DNA from: Hydrogenophilales bacterium
Lineage (GTDB): Bacteria; Pseudomonadota; Gammaproteobacteria; Burkholderiales; Thiobacillaceae
Direction: 5' to 3'
Assembly: GCA_016195805.1 (NCBI GenBank)
Contig: JACPYT010000009.1
Span: 1 to 64,000, forward strand
Length of the DNA: 64,000 nt
Below are positions 45,632-59,369 of this stretch, piece after piece. A model generated the notes under the pieces. It was not told the origin of the DNA. It searched no databases and was given only the letters and a program-made list of their open reading frames with translations. The position numbers and the translations under genes are program-made. The stretch's first letter is position 1. Each line of letters begins with the position of its first letter.

Positions 45632-47353
45632 TTACTCGGCGTTCTTGTTGTCGAGCTTGGCTTTCAGCAGCGCGCCGAGGTTGGTCGAGCCGCTGGCAGC
45701 CGCTGCGGATTCTGCCGAGAATTTCTTCATCGCCGCATCCTGCTCGGTCATGTCCTTGGCCTTGATCGACAGGTTGATCACGCGGTTCTTGCGATCGACG
45801 TTGATGATCATGGCTTCGATCTCGTCGCCTTCCTTGTAGTGGCTGCGCATGTCTTCGACGCGGTCACGCGAGACTTCGGATGCACGCAGGTAGCCTTCCA
45901 TGTCGCTGTCCAGCTGCACGGTGGCGCCCTTGGCTTCCACGGTCTTGATGGTGCCCTTGACGATGCTGCCCTTCTCGTGGCCTGACGCGTAGCTGGTCAG
46001 CGGATCGCCTTCGAGCTGCTTGATGCCGAGCGAGATGCGCTCGCGCTCGAGGTCGATGCCCAGCACCACGGCTTCCACGTCCTGGCCCTTGCGGAAGTTG
46101 CGCACGGCTTCTTCGCCGGGAACGTTCCACGACAGGTCGGACAGGTGGACCAGGCCGTCGATGCCGCCCGGCAGGCCGATGAAGACGCCGAAGTCGGTGA
46201 TCGACTTGATCGCGCCGCTGACCTTGTCGCCCTTCTTGTGGTTCATCGAGAAATCTTCCCACGGGTTGGACTTGCACTGCTTCATGCCCAGCGAGATGCG
46301 GCGCTTGTCTTCGTCGATGTCCAGAACCATGACTTCGACTTCGTCGCCCAGCTGCACGATCTTGGAGGGGCTGACGTTCTTGTTGGTCCAGTCCATTTCA
46401 GAGACGTGCACCAGGCCTTCGATGCCTTCCTCGATTTCGACGAACGCGCCGTAGTCGGTCAGGTTGGCGACCTTGCCGAACATGCGGGTGCCCTGCGGGT
46501 AGCGGCGTGCGATGCCGACCCACGGATCGTCACCCAGCTGCTTGATGCCGAGCGAAACGCGGTTCTTCTCGGTGTCGTAGCGCAGGATCTTGGCTTCCAG
46601 TTCCTGGCCGACGTGCACCACTTCGGACGGGTGCTTGACGCGGCGCCAGGCCATGTCGGTGATGTGCAGCAGGCCGTCGATGCCGCCCAGGTCCACGAAC
46701 GCGCCGTAGTCGGTGATGTTCTTCACCACGCCCTTGACGATGGAGCCTTCCTTCAGGTTCTCCATCATCGCTTCGCGGTCGGCACCCATGGTCTCTTCCA
46801 GCACGGCACGGCGCGACACCACGACGTTGTTGCGCTTGCGGTCGAGCTTGATGACCTTGAATTCCATTTCCTTGTATTCGAAGGGCGTGGTGTCCTTGAC
46901 CGGACGCATGTCCACCAGCGAACCCGGCAGGAAGGCGCGCAGACCGCCCACCAGCACCGTCAGACCGCCCTTGACCTTGCCCTGCACCATGCCGGTGACG
47001 ATACGGCCTTCGTTCATCGCGGCTTCCAGATCCAGCCACGCAGCCAGCTTCTTGGCGCGCTCGCGCGACAGCTTGGTGGCGCCGAAGCCGTCTTCGATCG
47101 ACTCGATGGCGACCGAAACGAAATCGCCGACCTTGGCTTCGATCTCGCCCTGGTCGTTCTTGAATTCTTCGAGGGGAATCAGGCTCTCGGACTTGAGGCC
47201 GGCATTCACCGTCACGAAGTTGTGGTCGATGCCGACGATTTCGGCGGTGATGACTTCGCCCTGGCGCATTTCCTGGTGCTCGAGGGATTCCTCGAACAGG
47301 GCGGCAAAGCTTTCCATGGACTCGGGGGCGGAAGCAGCGGTAGCAGTAGACAT
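45632..47353 (-). CDS. rpsA: 30S ribosomal protein S1
   Basis: S1 brings mRNA to the 30S subunit. The 573-residue product has six S1/OB repeats. Repeats 3-6 show the typical [20 protein letters not shown] and [20 protein letters not shown] blocks. Length is that of full-size proteobacterial S1. An AAGAAGG ribosome site precedes the ATG. Cmk is 77 bases upstream; this leader may hold the S1 autoregulatory site, but no structure was assigned. Confidence 0.97.
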   Translation of the reverse strand: MSTATAASAPESMESFAALFEESLEHQEMRQGEVITAEIVGIDHNFVTVNAGLKSESLIPLEEFKNDQGEIEAKVGDFVSVAIESIEDGFGATKLSRERAKKLAAWLDLEAAMNEGRIVTGMVQGKVKGGLTVLVGGLRAFLPGSLVDMRPVKDTTPFEYKEMEFKVIKLDRKRNNVVVSRRAVLEETMGADREAMMENLKEGSIVKGVVKNITDYGAFVDLGGIDGLLHITDMAWRRVKHPSEVVHVGQELEAKILRYDTEKNRVSLGIKQLGDDPWVGIARRYPQGTRMFGKVANLTDYGAFVEIEEGIEGLVHVSEMDWTNKNVSPSKIVQLGDEVEVMVLDIDEDKRRISLGMKQCKSNPWEDFSMNHKKGDKVSGAIKSITDFGVFIGLPGGIDGLVHLSDLSWNVPGEEAVRNFRKGQDVEAVVLGIDLERERISLGIKQLEGDPLTSYASGHEKGSIVKGTIKTVEAKGATVQLDSDMEGYLRASEVSRDRVEDMRSHYKEGDEIEAMIINVDRKNRVINLSIKAKDMTEQDAAMKKFSAESAAAASGSTNLGALLKAKLDNKNAE

Positions 47354-47430
47354 TAAGAACCTTCTTGTCCGTCGGTGAGGACGGGGTTAGTTGCACATCG
47401 CCAGCCTGCGGGCGCAGAACCGGCACATTT

Positions 47431-48093
47431 TTACTTACAGTTGTTGCGGTAGTGGGCCAGCACCGCCTGCACCGCCGACTCGATATCCATGTGGGTCGTG
47501 TCGAGCAGAAGCGCATCCGGCGCGGGCTTCAGCGGAGCCACGGCACGCGCGGTATCGCGCGCATCACGGGCCTGCATATCCGCAACAAGGCTTGGTAGAC
47601 TAGCAGAGTTCCCCTTTTCGATCAACTGCTTATAGCGCCGTTCGGCACGCGCCTCGGCGCTGGCGGTAAGGAAGATCTTGGCCACGGCGTCGGCGAACAC
47701 CACGGTGCCCATGTCGCGCCCGTCGGCCACCAGGCCGGGCACCTGGCGGTAGGCGCGCTGGCGGTCGAGCAGCGCCGCGCGCACCGCCGGCAACGACGCC
47801 ACCTTGGAGGCACCCTCGCCCACCGCCTCGGCGCGGATCGCGTCGGTGACGTTCTCGTCCCCCAGCCAGATCGCGCCGCCCCTGAATGTCGCCGGCAGCG
47901 TGACCGCCAGTTCCGCCACGCGGGCTTCGTCGTCGAGCGCGGCGCCCTGCTTCATCGCCGACAGCGCGGTCAGCCGGTACAGCGCGCCGCTGTCGAGAAA
48001 ATGGAAGCCGAGCGCGGTGGCCACCCGCTCGGCCACGGTGCCCTTGCCCGAGGCCGACGGGCCGTCGATGGCGATGACGGGAATGCTGCTCAT
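47431..48093 (-). CDS. cmk: Cytidylate kinase
   Basis: Cmk phosphorylates CMP and dCMP. The 220-residue product has the P-loop [19 protein letters not shown], the [16 protein letters not shown] nucleotide-binding region and the [15 protein letters not shown] loop with [12 protein letters not shown], as in bacterial Cmk. The frame extends upstream over aroA, but ATG 48093 overlaps the aroA stop by four bases and fits the family start. It is followed by rpsA. Confidence 0.95.
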   Translation of the reverse strand: MSSIPVIAIDGPSASGKGTVAERVATALGFHFLDSGALYRLTALSAMKQGAALDDEARVAELAVTLPATFRGGAIWLGDENVTDAIRAEAVGEGASKVASLPAVRAALLDRQRAYRQVPGLVADGRDMGTVVFADAVAKIFLTASAEARAERRYKQLIEKGNSASLPSLVADMQARDARDTARAVAPLKPAPDALLLDTTHMDIESAVQAVLAHYRNNCK

Positions 48094-49376
48094 CGGGCAA
48101 TCTCCGCGAATACCTTGAAATACTCCGGGAAGGTCTTGGCCACGCAACCGGGCTCGTTGATGCGCACCGGCACGCCGCCGAGCGAGGCCAGCGACAGGCA
48201 CATCGCCATGCGGTGGTCGTCGTAGGTGTCGATGACGGCGTTGGGCATCAGTTTTTCCGGCGGGGTGACGCGGATGAAATCGGCGCCCTCCTCCACGGTC
48301 GCGCCGACCTTGCGCAGCTCGGTCGCCATCGCGGCGATGCGGTCGGTTTCCTTCACCCGCCAGCTGGCAATGTTGGAAAGCGTGGTCGTGCCGTCGGCGA
48401 ACAGCGCCGCCACTGCCAGTGTCATCGCCGCATCGGGGATGGCGTTGCAGTCGAGGTCGATCGCCTTCAGACGGCCACCAACCGGCGCGCGCGCCTCGAT
48501 CCAGTTCGGCCCCATCGTGATCTGCGCACCCATCTGCGCCAGCGCGTCGGCAAAGCGCACATCGCCCTGCACGCTGTCGGCCCCCACACCCTCCACCCGC
48601 ACCGGGCCGCCGCCGATGGCACCCGCGGCAAGGAAGTAGGAGGCGGACGAGGCGTCGCCTTCGACGTAGATCGCGCCAGGAGATTTGTAGCGATATGGCA
48701 TTACTACCGCATGACGCCAATCTCCCCCAGACAATACCTCTGCGCCGAATCGCCTCATCATCGCCAGCGTAATTTCGATGTACGGCTTCGAAATCAGTTC
48801 ACCCACCACCTCGATCTTTACCTGCCACCCCAATAGCGGCAGCGCCATCAGGAGGCCGGTGAGGAACTGGCTCGATACATCGCCGCGCACCTGCACGCGG
48901 TCGCCCGCGAGTTGCGCCGGGTGGATATGCAGCGGCGGGAAGCCCGGATTGCCCAGATAGTCGATGCGCGCGCCGAGCTGCGCAAGCGCATCGACGAGGT
49001 CGCCGATCGGCCGTTCATGCATGCGCGCGACGCCCTTCAGCACATAGTCGCCGCCAGACAGCGCCAGCGCTGCCGTCAGCGGGCGGAATGCGGTGCCGGC
49101 GTTGCCGAGAAAGAGCTCGGCCTGCTTCACCGGAAAGGCGCCGCCAACTCCGGTGATGCGCCAATGGTTGTCGCCGCAGTCCTCGACCCCGACGCCCAGC
49201 GTGCGCAAGGCCGCCAGCATGTGCCGGGTGTCGTCGGAATCGAGCAGGTCGTACACCTCGGTGGCGCCGCCGGCCAGCGCCGCCAGCAGCAGCACGCGGT
49301 TGGAAATGCTTTTGGAACCCGGCAGGCGCACCGTGCCGCGTGCGGCGGTGCTGGCGGGCAAATCGAGAAAGTCCAT
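48090..49376 (-). CDS. aroA: 3-phosphoshikimate 1-carboxyvinyltransferase (EPSP synthase)
   Basis: AroA joins shikimate 3-phosphate and PEP in the chorismate pathway. The 428-residue product has the N-terminal [38 protein letters not shown] in the PEP site and [14 protein letters not shown] [20 protein letters not shown]. The C-terminal [20 protein letters not shown] is also present. These are class I motifs. ATG 49376 overlaps the tyrA stop. A preceding TTG is less likely. Confidence 0.96.
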   Translation of the reverse strand: MDFLDLPASTAARGTVRLPGSKSISNRVLLLAALAGGATEVYDLLDSDDTRHMLAALRTLGVGVEDCGDNHWRITGVGGAFPVKQAELFLGNAGTAFRPLTAALALSGGDYVLKGVARMHERPIGDLVDALAQLGARIDYLGNPGFPPLHIHPAQLAGDRVQVRGDVSSQFLTGLLMALPLLGWQVKIEVVGELISKPYIEITLAMMRRFGAEVLSGGDWRHAVVMPYRYKSPGAIYVEGDASSASYFLAAGAIGGGPVRVEGVGADSVQGDVRFADALAQMGAQITMGPNWIEARAPVGGRLKAIDLDCNAIPDAAMTLAVAALFADGTTTLSNIASWRVKETDRIAAMATELRKVGATVEEGADFIRVTPPEKLMPNAVIDTYDDHRMAMCLSLASLGGVPVRINEPGCVAKTFPEYFKVFAEIAR

Positions 49377-50242
49377 CAAGAATCCTGAGTCACGATCCAG
49401 TTTTCGCGGGCGTTGCGGGCACGCGAAAACATCTTCAACAAGGCATCCGCATCTTCCGCATCAACTGCCTGCCGCAGCATCTGAAGCGCCGCGAGGTAAG
49501 CATCCAGCTCGGTCAGCACCGCCTCGCGATTCGCCAGTGCAATGTCGCGCCACATCTCCGGGCTGCTGCCGGCGATGCGGGTGAAATCGCGGAAGCCGCT
49601 GGCGGCAAAGCGGAAGAAGGTGTCGGCGTCGGCGCGCTGCGCCAGATCGTCCACCAGGGCAAACGCCGCCAGGTGCGGCAGATGGCTCACCGCTGCGAAG
49701 ATGCGGTCATGCTGCGCAGCGTCCAGCGTTTCGACCTGCGCGCCCGCTGTTTCCCACAACGCACGGACCGTGGCAACGGCGTCGGCGCGGGTATCGGCCT
49801 GCGGCGTCAGCACCACGCGCTTGCCCCGATAGAGATCGGCGCGCGCGGCGCCAGGGCCGCTCTGCTCGGAACCTGCGATCGGATGGCCCGGCACGAAATC
49901 GGCGAAGCGTGCGCCCAGCGCGGCGCGCGCCGCCTCGACGACCTTGAGCTTGGTGCTGCCGGCATCGGTGACGATGGCGCCAACTTTCAGATGCGGCGCG
50001 AGCTGTTGCAGCGCGGCCGCGGTCTCGCCCACCGGCAGCGCCAGCAGGATGCAGTCGGCCTGCCCGGCCTGCGCCCAGTCAACCGCGTGGTCGATCAGGC
50101 CGAGTTCGCGCGCGACGGTAAGCCGCGCGGGACTCCGCCCGACCCCCAGCACCTCGCGTACCGCGCCCGCCTGTTTCAGCGCCAGCGCGAACGAGCCGCC
50201 GATGAGGCCGGTGCCGACGATGGCGAGCTTGTCGACGATCAC
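49376..50242 (-). CDS. tyrA: Prephenate/arogenate dehydrogenase (TyrA)
   Basis: TyrA catalyses the NAD(P)-dependent oxidative decarboxylation to hydroxyphenylpyruvate or tyrosine. The 288-residue product has the N-terminal site [20 protein letters not shown], the central [20 protein letters not shown] with catalytic His, and [12 protein letters not shown]. No chorismate mutase or ACT domain is fused. I choose GTG 50242, which gives the four-base overlap typical of this operon; a TTG two codons upstream is also open. Confidence 0.92.
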   Translation of the reverse strand: MIVDKLAIVGTGLIGGSFALALKQAGAVREVLGVGRSPARLTVARELGLIDHAVDWAQAGQADCILLALPVGETAAALQQLAPHLKVGAIVTDAGSTKLKVVEAARAALGARFADFVPGHPIAGSEQSGPGAARADLYRGKRVVLTPQADTRADAVATVRALWETAGAQVETLDAAQHDRIFAAVSHLPHLAAFALVDDLAQRADADTFFRFAASGFRDFTRIAGSSPEMWRDIALANREAVLTELDAYLAALQMLRQAVDAEDADALLKMFSRARNARENWIVTQDS

Positions 50243-51333
50243 AGGCAAGCTTTCAACGCGTCGAGGAAGCGCGCATTCTGCCCGGCCAGCCCGACCGACA
50301 CGCGCAGGAACTCCGGCAGGCCGTAATTGGCGACCGGCCGCACGATCACGCCGCGCTTGAGCAATTCGGTGTTGATGCGCGCGGCATCGCCGACTTTCGC
50401 CAGCAGGAAATTGCCCTTCGACGGCACCATTTCAATCTTCAATTCGGCCAGCCCTGCCGCCAGTTGCGCCATGCCGGCGCTGTTGAGCGCATAGCTGCGC
50501 AGCAGGAATTCGATGTCGTCGAGCGCGGCCTCGGCGGCGGCGAGCGCAGGCGCATTGACGTTGAAAGGATGGCGCACCCGGTTCATGAGGTCGATCACGG
50601 CGGGATGTCCGACCCCGTAGCCGACGCGCAGGCCAGCGAGGCCATAGGCCTTGGAGAAGGTGCGGCTGATCAGCAGATTCGGGAAGCGCTCGATCCACGC
50701 CAGGGTGTCGCAGCGGTCGTCGGTCGGCAGATACTCACCGTAGGCTTCATCGAGCACCATCAGCACCTCGCGCGGCACGGTTTCGAGGAAGGCCTCAATC
50801 TCGGCCCACGGCAGGAAGGTTCCGGTCGGGTTGTTGGGATTGGCGATCCACACGACGCGGGTGTCGTCGCGGACCGCGGCGCGCATCGCGGCAAGATCGT
50901 GGCCGTAGTTCTTTGCCGGCACCGCGATGCCCTGTGCGCCGACGGTCTGGGTGGCAATTGGGTAGACGGCGAACGCATGCTGCGAGTAGACCGACGAAGT
51001 GCCCGGCGTGAGGAAGGCGCGCGCGGCCAGGTCCAGCACGTCGTTGGAGCCGTTGCCGAGCACGATCCAGCTGGCGGGCACGCCGAGCTTTTCCGACAGC
51101 TTCGCCTTCAGTGCAAAACCGGCGCCGTCGGGATACAGCGCCATGTCGTAGAGCGCGTCCTGCGCCGCCGCCAGCGCCAGCGGGCTGGGACCGAGCGGGT
51201 TTTCGTTGGAGGCCAGCTTGACGATGTCGGCTTCGTTCAAACCCAGTTCACGGGCGAGCTCGGAGATGGGCTTGCCGGGCTGATAGGGGGCAATGGCGCG
51301 CACATAGGGCGGCGCGAGATCACAACAATTCAT
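50239..51333 (-). CDS. hisC: Histidinol-phosphate / aromatic aminotransferase (HisC)
   Basis: This is a 364-residue class I/II PLP aminotransferase. It has KLASNENPLGPSPLALAAAQ, VWIANPNNPTGTFLPWAEIE and the PLP lysine in SRTFSKAYGLAGLRVGYGVG. In this operon (pheA upstream, tyrA downstream) it probably works mainly on aromatic keto acids or arogenate formation, with histidinol phosphate as a second substrate; this is inference from context. ATG 51333 shares a base with the pheA stop. Confidence 0.93.
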   Translation of the reverse strand: MNCCDLAPPYVRAIAPYQPGKPISELARELGLNEADIVKLASNENPLGPSPLALAAAQDALYDMALYPDGAGFALKAKLSEKLGVPASWIVLGNGSNDVLDLAARAFLTPGTSSVYSQHAFAVYPIATQTVGAQGIAVPAKNYGHDLAAMRAAVRDDTRVVWIANPNNPTGTFLPWAEIEAFLETVPREVLMVLDEAYGEYLPTDDRCDTLAWIERFPNLLISRTFSKAYGLAGLRVGYGVGHPAVIDLMNRVRHPFNVNAPALAAAEAALDDIEFLLRSYALNSAGMAQLAAGLAELKIEMVPSKGNFLLAKVGDAARINTELLKRGVIVRPVANYGLPEFLRVSVGLAGQNARFLDALKACL

Positions 51334-52427
51334 CACGATGCGACGGGGTAGGAGCCAAGTATCTTGAGGAAGGCGGCGCGCTTCCCGATTTCGGCGAGTG
51401 CGCCGGCGAGATTCGCATCCAGTCGGTGGCCCTGGCAAACGACGAAGAACAGATATTCCCAGTTGCCCGAGCGCGCCGGACGCGATTCGAGCCGGCTCAT
51501 GGAAATGCCCGCGTCGGCCAGCGGCTGCAGCAGTTTGACCACCGCGCCCGGCTCGTTCTTCGTGCTCATCACCAGCGAGGTCTTGTCGCGCCCGGACGGC
51601 GCGGCATCGCTTTGCCCGAGCACCAGAAAACGCGTGGTATTGCTGGCCTCGTCCTCGACGCGCGCCTCTACCACGTCCAGGCCATACAAGTCCGCCGCGG
51701 TCTCGCTGCCCAGCGTGGCGGCGTCGGGCTCGGCCGCCGCACGGCGCGCGCCCTCGCTGTTACTGACGACGCTGACGCGTTCGGCGGCGGGCAGATGGCG
51801 GGCGAGCCACTGCTGGCACTGGGCGAGCGATTGCGCATGGCCGTACACCCGCTGGATGCCACCGAGGCCGCCATGTTTCCGCATCAGCGTCTGGTGGATC
51901 GGCAGCATCACTTCGCCGCAGATTTTCAGCGGACTGGCGACGATCAGATCCAGGGTGCGGCCGATCGCGCCCTCGGTGGAGTTTTCCACCGGCACCACGG
52001 CAAAGTCGGCACGGCCGGTTTCCACCGCCTGGAAACAGGCGTCGATGTCGGCCTCCGCGAGCGCCTCGGCCTCGTGACCGAAATGCTTCTGCACCGCCTG
52101 CTGGCTGAAGGTGCCGGCGGGGCCGAGATAGGCGATGCGCGTGGTTTCTTCCACGGCACGGCAAGCCGACATGATTTCGCGGATCAGGCGTTCGATGGTG
52201 TCGCCCGACAATGGTCCGGGGTTGGCTTCGCGCAGGCGCCGCACGATCTGCGCCTCGCGTTCGGGCCGGTAGATCCTTTCGCCGTTCTTGGCGCGCCCGA
52301 CCTGCTGGGCAATGCCTGCGCGCTCGGACACCAGCTTGAGGATGGCGTCGTCGATGCCGTCGATACGCGCACGCAGCGCGCCAAGTTCGGTCCGCGCGTC
52401 CGGCGCGCTGTGCGCTTCGTCCTTCAT
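51333..52427 (-). CDS. pheA: Bifunctional chorismate mutase / prephenate dehydratase (PheA)
   Basis: PheA converts chorismate to prephenate and then phenylpyruvate. The 364-residue product has an AroQ chorismate mutase domain (LRARIDGIDDAILKLVSERA, up to about residue 90). The dehydratase domain follows (RIAYLGPAGTFSQQAVQKHF, about 96-280). The C-terminal ACT domain carries the ESRP motif in SRLESRPARSGNWEYLFFV, known to bind phenylalanine for feedback inhibition. It overlaps the serA-like gene by four bases. Confidence 0.96.
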   Translation of the reverse strand: MKDEAHSAPDARTELGALRARIDGIDDAILKLVSERAGIAQQVGRAKNGERIYRPEREAQIVRRLREANPGPLSGDTIERLIREIMSACRAVEETTRIAYLGPAGTFSQQAVQKHFGHEAEALAEADIDACFQAVETGRADFAVVPVENSTEGAIGRTLDLIVASPLKICGEVMLPIHQTLMRKHGGLGGIQRVYGHAQSLAQCQQWLARHLPAAERVSVVSNSEGARRAAAEPDAATLGSETAADLYGLDVVEARVEDEASNTTRFLVLGQSDAAPSGRDKTSLVMSTKNEPGAVVKLLQPLADAGISMSRLESRPARSGNWEYLFFVVCQGHRLDANLAGALAEIGKRAAFLKILGSYPVAS

Positions 52428-53599
52428 GCCGGCAGGTAGCGCACCGCCAGAACCCCGGCAATCGCGGCAAGCTGCTGCATCACCGCAGCGTTCACGGCGC
52501 TGTCGACGTCGACCAGCGTATACGCCATGTCGCCCTTCGACTTGTTGACCATGTTGTGGATGTTGAGGCCGGCCGCGGCGAGCACCGACGAGATCTGACC
52601 CACCATGTTGGGCACGTTGGCGTTGGCAATCGCGATGCGATACGCGGATTCGCGCGCCATACTGACGTTGGGGAAGTTGACCGCGTTGAGGATGTTGCCG
52701 TTTTCCAGATAGTCGGCGAGCTGTTCGGCCACCATCACGGCGCAGTTCTCCTCAGCTTCCTCGGTGCTCGCCCCCAGGTGCGGCAGCGCCACCGCCTTGG
52801 CGTGGCCCTTCAGCGCGTTGGCCGGAAAGTCGCAGATGTAGGCATGCAGCTTGCCGGCGTCGAGCGCCTCGATCACCGCGGCATTGTCGACCACGCCTTC
52901 GCGCGCGAAGTTGAGCAGCACCGCGCCGGGACGCATCACCGCAATGCGCTGGGCGTTGACGAGGTTGCGGGTGGCATCCAGCAGCGGCACATGCAGGGTG
53001 ACGAAGTCGGCCATGCGCAGCACGTCCTCGACGCTCTCCGCGCGCTTGACCTGCGATGGCAGCCGCCACGCGGCGTCGACCGTGATCGCCGGGTCGAAGC
53101 CGACCACGTTCATGCCGAGCTTGATCGCAGCTTCGGCAATAAAGGAACCGATGGCACCGAGCCCGATCACGCCGAGCGTGCGGCCCGGCAGCTCCATGCC
53201 GGCGAACTGCTTCTTGCCGGCTTCGGTCGTCTTGTGCATCTCCTCGTCGGTGCCGGACAGGCCTTCGACGAACTTCAGCGCCGGCACCAGGTTGCGCGCG
53301 CCCAGCAGCATGCCGGCGATGACCAGCTCCTTCACCGCATTGGCATTGGCGCCCGGCGCGTTGAACACCGGCACCCCGCGCTCCGACAGCTTCTTCACCG
53401 GGATGTTGTTGGTCCCCGCGCCGGCGCGGGCGATCGCCCATACCGACGCCGGGATATCCATGTCGTGCATGTTGGCCGAGCGCACCAGGATGCCGTCCGG
53501 ATCGACGATGTCGCCGCCGACCGTGTAATGCTCAGGTAGCCGCGCCAGCCCGCGTGCGGAAATGGCGTTCAGGGTGAGGATCCTGCGCGGCTCAGCCAT
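52424..53599 (-). CDS. serA: D-3-phosphoglycerate dehydrogenase-like protein with ACT domain
   Basis: This enzyme is expected to start serine synthesis, feeding the adjacent serC. The 391-residue product has a D-2-hydroxyacid dehydrogenase core with NAD site [20 protein letters not shown], catalytic Arg in [19 protein letters not shown] and His in [22 protein letters not shown]-terminal ACT domain follows ([20 protein letters not shown]). The segment that normally carries the catalytic Glu reads [12 protein letters not shown] and has no Glu. This places it with the shorter DFP-type enzymes. ATG 53599 overlaps the serC end by eight bases. Confidence 0.87.
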   Translation of the reverse strand: MAEPRRILTLNAISARGLARLPEHYTVGGDIVDPDGILVRSANMHDMDIPASVWAIARAGAGTNNIPVKKLSERGVPVFNAPGANANAVKELVIAGMLLGARNLVPALKFVEGLSGTDEEMHKTTEAGKKQFAGMELPGRTLGVIGLGAIGSFIAEAAIKLGMNVVGFDPAITVDAAWRLPSQVKRAESVEDVLRMADFVTLHVPLLDATRNLVNAQRIAVMRPGAVLLNFAREGVVDNAAVIEALDAGKLHAYICDFPANALKGHAKAVALPHLGASTEEAEENCAVMVAEQLADYLENGNILNAVNFPNVSMARESAYRIAIANANVPNMVGQISSVLAAAGLNIHNMVNKSKGDMAYTLVDVDSAVNAAVMQQLAAIAGVLAVRYLPA

Positions 53600-54671
53600 G
53601 GCTTTTCTCAAAATCGCGCAGGGTGTCGACCAGCGCACGCACGCCCTCGATCGGCATCGCGTTGTAGATCGAGGCGCGCATGCCGCCGACCGAACGGTGA
53701 CCTTTCAGCTGCAGCAGGCCGCGTTCCTTGGCGAGCTTGAGGAAGGCCTCGTCGAGCGCGGCATCCTTCAGGGTGAACGGCACGTTCATCAGCGAGCGGT
53801 TTTCCTTCGCCACCGGCGAGGCGTAGAAATCGGTCGAATCGAGGTAGTCGTACAAGAGGCAGGCCTTCTCGCGGTTGGTCTTTTCCATCGCGGCGAGGCC
53901 GCCATTCTTCTTCAGCCACTTGAACACCAGCCCGGCCGTGTACATGGCGAAGGTGGCAGGCGTGTTGTACATCGAGTCGTTGTCGGCGTGGATCTTGTAG
54001 TCGAACATGGTCGGGGTGCCCTTCAGCGTCTCGCCGATCAGATCCTCGCGCACGATGACGATGGTCAGCCCCGCCGGGCCGATGTTCTTCTGCGCGCCGG
54101 CGTAGATCAGGCCGAATTTCGAGACGTCGATCGGGCGCGACAGGATGGTCGACGACATGTCGGCGACCAGCGGCACGCTACCGGTGTCGGGGGTCCAGAA
54201 CATTTCCACGCCGCCGATGGTTTCGTTGGGCGTGTAGTGCAGGTAGGCCGCGTTCGGATCGAGCTTCCACTGATCCTGCGCCGGCGCGTAGCTGAAATTC
54301 CTGTCCTCGCTGGTCGCCACCACGTTCACCGCGCCGTATTTCTTCGCTTCCTTGATGGCCTTCTTCGACCACTCGCCGGTGTTCAGGTAATCGGCGCTGG
54401 TTTTGCCGCGCAGCAGGTTCATCGGCACCATCGCGAACTGCGAGGATGCGCCGCCCTGCAGGAACAGCACCTTATAGTTGGCGGGGATGCCCATCAGCTC
54501 GCGCAGGTCGGCTTCCGCCTCGGCGGCGATACCCATGAATTCCTTGCCGCGGTGGCTCATTTCCATCACCGACATGCCGGAGCCGTGCCAGTCGACCAGT
54601 TCGGCCTGCACCTGTTGCAGCACATCCTTGGGCAGCACGGCCGGGCCGGCGCTGAAGTTATAAATGGTCAT
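53592..54671 (-). CDS. serC: Phosphoserine aminotransferase (SerC)
   Basis: SerC makes phosphoserine and also acts in pyridoxal phosphate synthesis. The 359-residue product begins [20 protein letters not shown] and has [20 protein letters not shown]. The PLP lysine lies in [20 protein letters not shown], and the C-terminal [16 protein letters not shown] binds the substrate phosphate. It lies 14 bases after gyrA. Confidence 0.96.
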   Translation of the reverse strand: MTIYNFSAGPAVLPKDVLQQVQAELVDWHGSGMSVMEMSHRGKEFMGIAAEAEADLRELMGIPANYKVLFLQGGASSQFAMVPMNLLRGKTSADYLNTGEWSKKAIKEAKKYGAVNVVATSEDRNFSYAPAQDQWKLDPNAAYLHYTPNETIGGVEMFWTPDTGSVPLVADMSSTILSRPIDVSKFGLIYAGAQKNIGPAGLTIVIVREDLIGETLKGTPTMFDYKIHADNDSMYNTPATFAMYTAGLVFKWLKKNGGLAAMEKTNREKACLLYDYLDSTDFYASPVAKENRSLMNVPFTLKDAALDEAFLKLAKERGLLQLKGHRSVGGMRASIYNAMPIEGVRALVDTLRDFEKSHG

Positions 54672-54685
54672 GCTTGGTCTCCCCT

Positions 54686-57235
<2,550 letters not shown>

Positions 57236-57271
57236 AACCGGCTTTTATTTATTCAGGCTTTAAAGCCCGCG

Positions 57272-57280
57272 ATTTTAGCA
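57272..57280 (-). promoter_or_regulatory. Candidate extended -10 promoter for gyrA
   Basis: On the minus strand TGC immediately followed by TAAAAT (57280-57272) forms an extended -10 element, 36 bases before the gyrA ATG. No matching -35 was found at 16-18 bases. The leader contains the small hairpin GGGCTTTAAAGCC and no clear Shine-Dalgarno sequence. Confidence 0.35.
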
Positions 57281-57341
57281 TGGCTGCCCGACGCGCCCGC
57301 CTTTGCCAAACCACGCCCAAACAGTGAGAATGCAGGCCACC

Positions 57342-58667
57342 ATGAAAGCCCCCGCCGACCTTCTTCTCCTGCCGCAATGGGTGGTACCCGTCGAACCAGC
57401 AGGAACCCTGGCCGACCATGCCGTCGTCGTGCAGGACGGCCGCATCCTCGACGTGCTGCCCGCCGACGCCGCGCAGGCCCGCTACGATGCCGCGCAAACG
57501 CTCGCCCTGCCCGGCCAGGCGCTGATCCCGGGCCTCGTCAACCTGCACGGCCATGCCGCGATGTCGCTGTTTCGCGGCTTTGCCGACGACCTGCCGCTGA
57601 TGGCCTGGCTCAATGACCGCATCTGGCCGACCGAAAAAAAGCACGTGTCCGAGGCCTTCGTGCGCGACGGCACCCTGCTTGCCGCCGCCGAGATGCTGTC
57701 CGGCGGCATCACCACCTGCAACGACATGTATTTCTTTCCCCGGGCCGCGGGCGAAGCCTTCCTGCAGGCCGGGATGCGTGCCACGCTGGGCATGATCGTG
57801 CTGGAATTCCCCAGCGCCTACGCCTCGGATGCCGACGACTACCTGGCCAAGGGGCTCACCCTGCGCGACGAACTGAAGGACGAGCCGCTGCTCTCCTTCG
57901 CCTTCGCCCCGCACGCGCCCTACACCGTTTTGGATACCACGTTTGGCCGCATCAACACCCTGGCCGAACAGCTCGGCCTGCCCATCCACACCCACATCCA
58001 CGAAACCGCGGACGAAATCCAGCATAGTCTGACGCAATATGGCGTGCGCCCGCTGGAACGGCTGGCGCGGCTCGGCCTGCTGGGACCGAATTTCATCGGC
58101 GTCCACGCGGTGCACGTCAACGACGCCGAAATCGAATCGCTCGCCGCACACGGCTGCCACGTGGCGCACTGCTCGAGTTCCAACCTCAAGCTTGCCTCCG
58201 GCCTCGCGCCGGTGGTCGAGCTGATGCGGGCAGGCGTCAATGTCGGCCTCGGCACCGACGGCGCCGCCAGCAACAATCGCCTGGACCTGGTCTCCGAAAT
58301 GCGCATGACCGCCCTGCTCGCCAAGGGCGTCAGCGGCGACGCGGCCGCCCTGCCCGCCGCGACCGCGCTGAAAATGGCGACGCTCGACGCTGCCCGCGCG
58401 CTCAGCCTCGACGACAAGATCGGCAGCATCGTTCCGGGCAAGCGCGCAGACCTGGTCGCGGTCGACCTGCGCGGCCTGATCTGCCAGCCGGTGTTTGACC
58501 CCATCTCGCACCTGGTTTACGTTGCGGGACGCGAGCACGTCACCCACGTCTGGGTCGACGGCAAGCTGAAACTGAATGACCGCCGTCTGGTCAATCTGGA
58601 TGTGGACGACCTGACCGCCCGCGCCGCCTACTGGCGCACCAAACTCGCACCACGAGGACACGCATGA
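57342..58667 (+). CDS. mtaD: 5'-methylthioadenosine/S-adenosylhomocysteine deaminase (MtaD-type amidohydrolase)
   Basis: This is a 441-residue zinc amidohydrolase of the TRZ/ATZ-MtaD family, which deaminates S-adenosylhomocysteine or methylthioadenosine. It has the metal site [20 protein letters not shown], substrate loops [11 protein letters not shown] and VHAVHVND, and [22 protein letters not shown] 57342 is preferred; ATG 57330 and a TTG at 57303 are also in frame. It is divergent from gyrA and overlaps ubiG by four bases, the order also known from Pseudomonas. Guanine or other deaminases of this family cannot be wholly excluded. Confidence 0.88.
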   Translation: MKAPADLLLLPQWVVPVEPAGTLADHAVVVQDGRILDVLPADAAQARYDAAQTLALPGQALIPGLVNLHGHAAMSLFRGFADDLPLMAWLNDRIWPTEKKHVSEAFVRDGTLLAAAEMLSGGITTCNDMYFFPRAAGEAFLQAGMRATLGMIVLEFPSAYASDADDYLAKGLTLRDELKDEPLLSFAFAPHAPYTVLDTTFGRINTLAEQLGLPIHTHIHETADEIQHSLTQYGVRPLERLARLGLLGPNFIGVHAVHVNDAEIESLAAHGCHVAHCSSSNLKLASGLAPVVELMRAGVNVGLGTDGAASNNRLDLVSEMRMTALLAKGVSGDAAALPAATALKMATLDAARALSLDDKIGSIVPGKRADLVAVDLRGLICQPVFDPISHLVYVAGREHVTHVWVDGKLKLNDRRLVNLDVDDLTARAAYWRTKLAPRGHA

Positions 58668-59362
58668 GCAACGTCGACGCTGCCGAAATCGCCAAGTTTT
58701 CCGAGCTCGCCCACCGCTGGTGGGACCCGAACTCCGAGTTCAAGCCGCTGCACGAAATCAACCCGCTGCGCCTGAAATGGATCGACAAGCAGGCGCCGCT
58801 TGCAGGCAAGAAGGTGCTCGATGTCGGCTGCGGCGGCGGCATCCTGGCCGAGGCCATGGCGGGTGCCGGCGCCGAGGTCAGCGGCATCGACCTCTCGGAG
58901 AAGGCCCTCAAGGTCGCCAAACTGCATCTCTACGAATCGGGCAAGAGCGTCGACTACCAGCTGGTGTCCGCCGAAGCTTTCGCCGCCGAGCACGCCGGCG
59001 AGTTCGACGTCGTCACCTGCATGGAAATGCTCGAACACGTGCCTGACCCCGCTTCGGTCGTCGCCGCCTGCGCCAGGCTGGTCAAGCCGGGCGGCTGGGT
59101 GTTCTTCTCGACGCTGAACCGCAACGCCAAGAGCTATCTGTTCGCCATCGTCGGCGCCGAATACGTCCTCAAGCTCTTGCCGCGCGGCACCCACGACTAC
59201 GCCAAGTTCATCCAGCCCGCCGAGCTCGCCCGCATGGCGCGCGAAGCCGGGCTCGACACCCAGGAACTGATCGGCATGACCTACAACCCGCTGTCCAAGG
59301 TCTACAAGCTGGAAGCGGATACCGACGTCAACTACCTGATGGCGACGCGCCGGGGGGAGTAA
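58664..59362 (+). CDS. ubiG: Ubiquinone biosynthesis O-methyltransferase (UbiG)
   Basis: UbiG performs both O-methylations of ubiquinone synthesis. The 232-residue SAM methyltransferase has [20 protein letters not shown] near the N-terminus, the SAM site [20 protein letters not shown] and [11 protein letters not shown]. The C-terminal [13 protein letters not shown] is family-typical. The start overlaps the mtaD stop (ATGA). Confidence 0.96.
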   Translation: MSNVDAAEIAKFSELAHRWWDPNSEFKPLHEINPLRLKWIDKQAPLAGKKVLDVGCGGGILAEAMAGAGAEVSGIDLSEKALKVAKLHLYESGKSVDYQLVSAEAFAAEHAGEFDVVTCMEMLEHVPDPASVVAACARLVKPGGWVFFSTLNRNAKSYLFAIVGAEYVLKLLPRGTHDYAKFIQPAELARMAREAGLDTQELIGMTYNPLSKVYKLEADTDVNYLMATRRGE

Positions 59363-59369
59363 AGCCGTG

